Below, one piece after another: positions 45,576-52,948 of a stretch of 52,948 nt of DNA. The position numbers and the translations under genes were made by a program. Source of the stretch: Gnetum montanum (Eukaryota; Streptophyta; Gnetopsida; Gnetales; Gnetaceae); NCBI GenBank assembly GCA_015680685.1, contig MNCI01003787.1, positions 108,122 through 161,069 of the forward strand. Direction: 5' to 3'. The notes below the pieces were generated by a model. That model made no database searches and was not told where the DNA came from. It saw only the letters and a list, made by a program, of their open reading frames with translations. Positions within the stretch are counted from its first letter, which is position 1, and each line of letters starts with the position of its first letter.

Positions 45576-47278
45576 TGAAATGCCACTAATTTCAGCCTAA
45601 CACTATGAAACAAGAGAAATTCAAAGCCTTTTGAGTTTTTGGGAGGCAAAAATTTGACTAAGGCATGGAACTCAAACTGGCTTGTCAAGCTGAGCTTGCC
45701 CTCAGCGTGAGCAACTCCAACGACTTCAAGATCAAGTCAAAGATGGTCCAATCTGGGGGTGCAAGCCATCTTCATAGGGCCACTATTGTCCACTTCAAGT
45801 TTTAGCATTCGGGAGTTCAGATTTTAGGCCAGATTGCACAAATTTTCCCAGGTCATGCTGAGGTCACACTGGCAGTGTGAGTACAACGTGAGTGTTGATC
45901 ATGCCCAGTGTGAACAAACTCCAAGAGCCTTAAAACTGAGTCAAAATGGTTTGACTTCAAAGGTGCAAGTCATCCTCAAGATCCATTGATGACTACTTCA
46001 AGTCCCAGCTTCCAGAATTCCAGAATTCAGGTCCAAAAATCAAAAAGATGTTTTCACTCATGCTGACAGCATGAGCCTAGCGTGAGCTACCAAAAGTGGC
46101 TCAAATCAAGGCACACCCAATCTCAATTTTCAACATACAGTTCACTCTCAGGGTTAACCACAGTCAAGCAATCATTTCACTTTAAGAACAGGCTTCAAAG
46201 AGAAAAAATTGGTGTGAAATATATCATTTTCATCTTACTCAAGCCTAGGTCACGCTGAGGTCACACTGGCAGCATGAGTACAACATGAGTACTGATCACG
46301 CCCAGTCACATGCACACCAAACACACGCTAAGGACATGCCAAGACAAAATAAACTCAAGCTGGAAGCTTTTGTGAAACAGAAATGCCTCAAACAGCCACA
46401 ATACCACTCACATCAGCATCTTGCAACAATCAATTCATGGATCGAGAAGTTCCAAGCAGGCCAGAGTCAATTTCTCTTGTTGTACACTATCATTTTTATT
46501 GTAAATTTTCACCATTTGTGAGCTTGTCAAGCTCTTACGCTCCAAATTGTATCTGCTTTTATGGGTGTAAGCTAGCTTGCGTAAGCTAATACACGTTGTA
46601 AGATACAGTGTATCCAATCAAGAAAGTAGCTTGCCTGCGCACGTCGAATTCACACGCAATTGTCCATAAAACACCTGTCACATGATCTGTTTTCCTCTCA
46701 TTTCTCAGCCATTGATTCCATCCATGAATTCCGCACCCGAGCTTAGCCAAACCTTATAAATACTCTGTCCATTCACATAAATGGGGTTGGCAATTTTGAA
46801 GGTTGATGGCTTAGGGAGCATCAATTAGCAACTTTGGATGCTCGGGCACACGTGACTCCTAGCATCGAAGCACCTGTAAACACATCACTCTGGGGCTTAG
46901 CGCTTGACTTGCCATCCACATACACAACTACGCTTTGACCAGTGCACATTCTTGTTAAGCAATACAATACAGTTCATTATTGCCTTCTATTACATTGTTC
47001 ACTCTATTTTTATCTATTTTATGCTTCTGCATACGCTGTCATAGTCATGCTTTGTTTACATTTCGTATGTCACCAATTACGATAACCCCAGTGCAGGCCA
47101 TAGCTTACGCTCGGGGAAGTCCTTGGTTGATTTGCGTGCATACCATCTAAGGCACTCTGCCTTTGTTTTCTTTTTCAGCCTGTCCTCACACGAAGGTAGT
47201 GTCAGCTGTGTCTCTCCGACAATCTTTCGGCATTTGTTTTTCACTTGCAGCCTCACACCGACGATTTTTGTCAGCACA
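45576..47278 (+). repeat. 3' LTR of element D
   Basis: 1703 bp, starts TGAAATGCCACTAATTTC and ends GTCAGCACA, with target duplication CAATG following. TATA box TATAAATA at 46755-46762. Collinear with 37094-38818; lacks a few tens of bases in the U3 repeat region near 46050. Confidence 0.93.
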
Positions 47279-47283
47279 CAATG

Positions 47284-47859
47284 TTCATTGGCTTTAAGCC
47301 TCTTTGAGAGATAATCTTATTATTTTTACAGACTTTGTTCATTAGAACAACACAATGGTATTTTTAGCTACTTGCATTAAACTTTAAATAAGAGTGGATA
47401 GTTAGAGAAAGTAGGAGCCAAATTCAAGGACTCTACCTAAGGATTCGCTTCTAAAATAAAATGTTTGTGTGGAAACTTTTTGGTTTCTATTTTGCCTCTT
47501 CATAATGGTGATCCTAATATTTTGATCATTGATTTGAATCCTTATGCTCTTCTCTAAGGTCCTTCTAAATAGATGTTTCTTGTGGTAGTTCTTCTTTTTC
47601 ACCTAAGGATTCAATATGAACATCTTCTATAATAGTGGTCAATTCATATACATTGTCTAGCAAGATTTCTAGAACTATTTTTTCATAAAGATTTGGCTCC
47701 ATTTATCATATAGTAAGTTTGTATGAATATATTTGATACCATAATAAATTTCTATCCACACTTATTTTTTTAAAAATATATTGTTTAATTCATTCATAGT
47801 GTAATAAAATAGAAACATTCTTATTAAGTTATTCAAATTAAACATAATAGGGAAAGTTT
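47284..47859. other. AT-rich region right of element D
   Basis: Continues the pre-insertion sequence from 37088. Nothing recognised. Confidence 0.5.
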
Positions 47860-48005
47860 TCAAAGTTTCCAAAATACAATTTTCAGAAATTGAATGGCAA
47901 TAAAAAAATCCACCCCGCGTACATCATGATGGCCAAAGATGTAAATGACCTTTTATCATAGGTGAAAATTGGTCAGCCTTGGTCAATGCCGGTGGTGTCC
48001 GCTAT
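47860..48005 (-). repeat. Inverted copy of the receptor-kinase 3' flank
   Basis: Read on the minus strand it matches 34233-34410: GGCATTGACCAAGGCTGA, then CAATTTTCACC, ATGATAAAAG-TCATTTACAT, and AAAATTGTATTTTGGAAA. It lies head-on against the tandem array that follows. Confidence 0.75.
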
Positions 48006-48017
48006 TCTGCACTCTTA

Positions 48018-48600
48018 CCAGATTTTGTACCATTACTAAAAACTAAAAGACCGTGGAAATGTGGGAATTAAAAGACTGATGAAATGAGATTCAGCTTTCA
48101 TGCCTGCTTTATATACAACAATGTTTCTGTTACTGTACAAACCAGGTATTCCACAGAGCATCCTGGATTACAGTTTATAAATGAAAATCATGTCAAGGCT
48201 CTGTGTGGAAATGTGAGAACTAAAAGACTGATGAAATGGATATTCAGATTTCATGCGTGTCTTATATACAAGAATGTTTCTGTTACTATATGGCATTCCA
48301 CAGATTTTGTACCATTAGTTTGTACCATTATGAAAACTAAAAACTCTAAAAAATTAACTGTCAGAACTAAAAAACGATGAAATGAGATTCAGATTTCATG
48401 CATGTTTTATATATAAGAATGTTTCTGTTACTATACAAACCAGGCATTCCAGAGATTTTGTACCATTTTCCATCCGGGATTACAGTTTATAAATGAAAAT
48501 TATGTGAAGGGTCCGGGTGAAATGTGAGAACGAAAAGACAGATTCAGATTTCATCCGTGTTTTATATACAATAATGTGTATGTTACTATCCAAGTTTCAA
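48018..48600 (+). repeat. Four-unit tandem array of the receptor-kinase 3' flank
   Basis: Units of about 130-155 bp start near 48018, 48148, 48294 and 48447. They share ACAGTTTATAAATGAAAAT or remnants of it, AAAAGACTGATGAAATGAGA, ATTTCATGC-TG-TTTATATACAA and TTTCTGTTACT, as in 34053-34218. Units vary by small indels. No kinase coding sequence is adjacent, so this is an orphan copy of the gene's trailing sequence. Confidence 0.8.
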
Positions 48601-50147
48601 CTCAAAAGCACCGAAAGATTAATTGCAATGATGATAAAGGTGATGGTTTCTCAGGTGGTAAGGCTTTAGGTTAGGTTAGGTTTACTTCTCTAGGGTTAAT
48701 GCTTCAAGAAGTTGAATAATGATTTAAGGGTAACAAATGACAAAAGCAAACATTTTAATCATAATAGATAGAATGAATGTATATTTGATTAAAGAAATAG
48801 CAAATGCTTGCAATTTTAAAAATATCATAGAACATCATCATTTTAATGTATATGAGGTCATTATTTTTAGCTACATTCATCATGACCAACACTAAGGCCT
48901 CTAACTTGAACTTACTTAAATCATTAGGTTTCACATTCATCTTTGGGAAACTTCTTGAAATAGATGAAGTCTCTAACTATAATTTACTATTTAAAAACTT
49001 TACAAGGTATTCATTTAATTTACAAATAAGCATGTAATAATTTTATAGGTATAAAATAAAGATGTTGTCATTCTGTAATTTTATTTGGGCTTTTTATTAA
49101 TGAATTTGGAACATAAAATACCTGAAGCATAAAAGTCATGATGTGAATAAATGTTTTAGTTTAAAAACTAATATAACTCATGAAATTAATTACTAATAAG
49201 CATGTGCATTTAAGTACACATTGTGAATTCACAATAGGACTTAGCCAAGGTGCAACAAATAGAGATATCAAAACACTAAGCCATAGAAATGTGCAGTTAG
49301 TAAATATCACTTGTTACAAAGAAGATAATGAAATTGAAACTCAAACTAAAATTTTATTACTTCAATAGACCTTATGGATATATTGTACAATAGAAATATA
49401 CATTCTATGAGTCATGAAACCATCATTAAGAAAATTACCAAGTGTTTATGATGATTTTTGTAAATTAAATTAAATCATGAGCTCAATTCATAAATTATTA
49501 GTCCAAGACTAGAACTTATGAAATATATAAAGTTGAAAAGTTAGAGATAGAATGTTAAAACCAAAGTTTCACAAGAAGATTGACTCAAGAGAGTTCCTAT
49601 TTCTATGATACTTGTAATAAATGTAGTGTGTGTACATCACCTACTTGTGGGTCCTCCAACTCCAATTTTCTTTTGTTTATAATAATAATAGTGATAATTT
49701 TTTTAAGTTAACAATTAGTATACTAAATTTTTGTTTTATTTTACCTGAATAGGTGTCATCCATGGAGATAATTGAGATAATAAAAAAAGATGAAAAAGAT
49801 TGAGGAATTGGGGAAGATTTGGAGCATTCATTAAGGAGATTTTCAAACATTAGTTGGAGATATTTAAACTACCATGCAAAAGACACATAGCATCCATGCT
49901 CTTTCTAAAGAGGGGTAATCAAGGAGGAGAAAAAAAAGGCTATAAAATGCCCAAATTGAAACATGAAAAAGGGGGACATTAGAGATGGAGCACAAAGCTT
50001 CTCACTTTCTTTCTTGAATCCATGCTCATCCTATCTTCTTTTTATCTCTATTATCATCATTTTTCCATTCTCTCTATCCTCTTTCTATTGTCTACTAGCT
50101 CTTGTTTACTATTATAGACTTGTTGGCTATTATATGTTGTTGCCTAT
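48601..50147. other. AT-rich region, nothing recognised
   Basis: No coding similarity. A TATA-like GGCTATAAAATGCCC at 49940-49954 downstream of a G/A-rich stretch could be a decayed promoter of an unrecognised element or part of E1. Confidence 0.45.
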
Positions 50148-52948
50148 TGTTGTACTCACTTTGACTTCTTTTGCATTAGCGAGAGTCTTGGGTACATTCT
50201 ATAGCTTTTTAGCATTAAATCCATCTTCAACAGTCCACATTTGACATTTTACATCATCCACAATGTAGTTTCTGGATCTCTATCATTGGCTTATTAGAAA
50301 TGATGTTTTGCATCATCAATAGCATCACTTTTCTGTGGCTTTGGTTTTGATGTCCAACATCAACTCTAGCATTGGTTCTCCTTTCATGTTTTGATGTCAT
50401 GCATCAGATCTACTTTTGACATCCAGCATCAAATCTCATTTTTTTCAGCACATCAACTTTTTGATGTTAAACATCAATCTTGCATTAGATGTCCAATGTC
50501 AATCCTCACATTCACATATTGGTTCTCCTATCTTGAATATTCTAGAACCTTTTGAAAGATTCTTTATGTCCCAATGCAACATTTCCACATGATCTATGAG
50601 GCATTTTCAACCTATAAATAGGAGGATACCCCTAAACAGAAAGGGATTAGCATTTCAAACAGTTGGTTGGCTTTTTGCTCATTCAACATTTCCTTCCTTT
50701 TGACTATTGGAGATCTGCTTAGCATTCCTAGCTATCTCTACTACTTACTTCTGTTAACATATTTTGTGATTTGTGATTTGAAAACCTCTTTCCTAATACT
50801 CTACGTCTATGTAGAATAACTACTCTCTTTCTCTCTTCCCTTTTTCCTGCTAACATGTTATATCCCCTTTGTGTTGTCCTTTTGATACACAAAGAAATCA
50901 ATCAGAATTAGGTCAAGACACCAATATAATCCTTTCTTCTACTTTGTTAGCTATTGAACTTGCAAACATTTTTATTAGATCAGGTGCACACATTAAAGAA
51001 AAGATGGGATAACATAGCTCCTCATTAGATGCTTTTGAGCCCTAGTACATGTCCTAAAACATCTTTTGCATGTTCTTAGTCTCCTGTTTCTTTTGTAATC
51101 TTGATTTTGCCTTTTTAGTTTTCTATCTTTGGTATCATCTAGATTTGCTATCGATCTAGCTTCTTATTTCTCACATTTTTCTTGATTTAATGCCCTAATG
51201 AGTTAGATCTGTTTTGCTTTGCATCTCATTGTGAACTACTCTCCTTTGCAAGTCACATGCTATGTTTCATTTTATATAGATCTATCTATGATATTTGCTT
51301 ATTTTCTATTGGCTATTCCATGCATGTACATTTTTCTTTTAACTTAATACCCACTAATGTTTAGCAAAATTGTTTAGCTCAAATTGTCAAATTATTCCCA
51401 TGACATGTAAGTTGCCTTTCGATTTGGGGGAAATTATTTAAAAGATTAGTTTTTGTGGATTGTTTGGTGGCCATGAGATTACCTAACTCAATTTTGTATT
51501 AGATTAGGTCAAATCTTGTTATTACGATGATTTTTACCACAATACCTAATGCTACTATTAAGGAATTTTTGTTACTATTATTCCTACTTGTGAGTTGCTA
51601 CTACCACTTGTTACTTGCTACTACTTAGGAGCTTCTATTGCTACCACTACCTACAAGTTATCACTATTGTAGCTTGTGACTCTCCTAAGTTTCTATCTTG
51701 TAATAATTTTATTATTCTAAAATCATTATTTATTCAAGTTATTTTCTCTCTCTATTTTCTCTTGTTGTCCAATTTTTCTACTAAATGCAAGTTATTTAAT
51801 ATTTTATTGGTCATTTAACTCTTTTGCTAAGACTATTGCCGAGTTAGCAGTGCCCATAAGCAATGAGCCTTAGGCAATACCTTGTGAAATCATGCTTTTT
51901 AGGTATTGCACATTATTTTACCTTTGCAACCTAAATTTATGCATCAATAGTATTCACAAATAGATGTTCTTGTAATCCATGAATTATGATAATCATTCGT
52001 GCACTTTTAAATCAACTCACTAAATCCATATATCATTTTTCAAAAATGAGTATGAAGAACATTTATATATCCAATAACTATTTGATTTTCTCCTTACATA
52101 GATCCCAATAAATTAGAGTTATCCACGAGGTACACAATGGAACTCTAACATGGTATTAGAGTAAGAACAAAAGAAAAAAAAAGAATTAGAAGTTATAAAA
52201 GGTAATTTGAAAGATTTTCAATTAAATATTCAAAGAAAACATGAAATTAATAAACATAATAAATAAGATGGTTCATCAAAGGTAGCGAAGAAGTTGCTAT
52301 GAAGACTAGAGAATTAAAAAATTAAGAAAATTACAAATACATGAAATAAAGAAGACTAGTTCTAGAAGAATATTAGTAGAATCCTCATGAATAAGAGTTG
52401 AAGGTGCAATAAAACTACAAAATAATAGAGAGCACAACATCAAGTGGTGGATATTCAATGTGTCATTGAGAAGGCCTTGAGGAAAATCCATGATCTCTAA
52501 TACTCATTTCCTTACTACTTACTCATTCAAGGGGTACCAAACCCGATACATTATGCGTGCTAGTTAAGGGATGGAAGGAAAAGTAGATAATATTTTTAAT
52601 ATTGTAAAGAACCAAAGCAATTCATGGAATTCATCCAAGAACCAACAATTCTCATACAAAGCACATAAAAATCAAAGAAGTATGTGAACATCATATGAGA
52701 AAGGATCATGATGAAATTGTGATAAGGACTAAAGAAGGAAGACATACAAGCCAAAGAATGGTGATCCCAACAACGATTTATGTAAACCTTAATAATTAAA
52801 TTTTAAAGAAAAATCAATTTCATAAAAAAAATACCTTTTACTATATATGAAATTCTTGTTGTAACATCTCCACAATGAATACCAATAAAATGAATTCTAT
52901 TTGAACACTTAGAAAACACAATGAAACTTTAAAAACAACATAACTCAT
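50148..52948 (+). mobile_element. Element E1: LTR and start of internal region, runs off right edge
   Basis: LTR start not resolved; similarity to E2 begins near 50148. U3 (50290-50500) has a dense cluster of GATGT/ACATCAA motifs. TATA box TATAAATA is at 50613-50620. The LTR ends ...CTCTAACA at 52150, followed at once by the primer site. Internal sequence 52151-52948 is AT-rich with stops in all frames; no gag motif was seen. The primer type is common in copia and some gypsy elements, so superfamily is undecided. Confidence 0.7.
52151..52162 (+). promoter_or_regulatory. Primer-binding site of element E1 (initiator tRNA-Met type)
   Basis: TGGTATTAGAGT, differing from the standard plant TGGTATCAGAGC site by two C-to-T changes. 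It directly follows the LTR end. Confidence 0.82.

Larger units (their letters stand above)
37094..47278 (+). mobile_element. Element D: Tat/Ogre-like non-autonomous LTR retrotransposon
   Basis: A complete 10.2-kb plus-strand element with perfect CAATG duplications at 37089-37093 and 47279-47283. Layout: 5' LTR 37094-38818, primer site from 38825, a leader with a minisatellite, a gag-protease frame to 43022, a 2.5-kb 3' region with tandem repeats, polypurine tract at 45562-45573, then 3' LTR 45576-47278. Gag and protease patterns and the tandem-repeat 3' region resemble the Tat/Ogre lineage. Reverse transcriptase, RNase H and integrase are missing, so movement would need a helper. The LTRs differ by several per cent by eye, so it is not recent. 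Confidence 0.93.

Noticed and set aside
48670-48695. Telomere-like repeat TTAGG
   Set aside because: Only three TTAGG units, not the usual plant TTTAGGG, in AT-rich sequence.

Overview
This window looks like nuclear DNA from a seed plant with a large, repeat-rich genome. It contains one recognisable host gene, a leucine-rich-repeat receptor kinase with a GT-AG intron, set among old, nested plant-type retrotransposons (Athila-like and Tat/Ogre-like Ty3/gypsy, plant L1-type LINEs and an LTR element primed by initiator tRNA-Met). The high density of decayed, mutually nested elements would suit a gymnosperm, but nothing here fixes the species. I found no rRNA, tRNA, CRISPR array or prokaryotic feature.

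Left part (1-22000) is a stack of LTR elements. Element C (1-3575, minus strand) enters from the left edge. Element A (6504-21841, plus strand) has a perfect 5-bp target duplication, CTCAT. Element B (14376-21311, minus strand) sits inside the 3' LTR of A, flanked by TATCA/TATCG. A, B and C share LTR termini, a tRNA-Asp-like primer site and a related gag, and none shows reverse transcriptase or integrase here. A carries a long extra reading frame ending in coiled coil. A itself landed in an older LTR (E2, about 5440-6503 continuing at 21847-22010).

Middle part (22020-29160) is a decayed plus-strand L1-type LINE tail, split by a second, fuller LINE of the same family on the minus strand (23459-29011) with a 13-bp target duplication. 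The second LINE has ORF1 and ORF2 overlapping by ATGA. A C-rich tract lies between the LINEs and the kinase gene.

29599-34049 holds the receptor kinase: signal peptide, about 21 LRRs, one transmembrane segment and an RD kinase split by a 1464-bp intron. One nonsense codon and one small deletion/frameshift make it a probable recent pseudogene. Its 3' flank reappears at 47860-48600 as an inverted piece next to a four-unit tandem array.

37094-47278 is element D, a complete Tat/Ogre-like LTR element (target duplication CAATG, LTRs of 1725 and 1703 bp) with a gag-protease frame, no polymerase, and tandem repeats on both sides of the coding region. The right end (about 50150-52948) is another LTR of the E family with an initiator-Met-type primer site at 52151. 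Most of the window is therefore TE biology; I saw no convincing new host system, but several structural points deserve checking.
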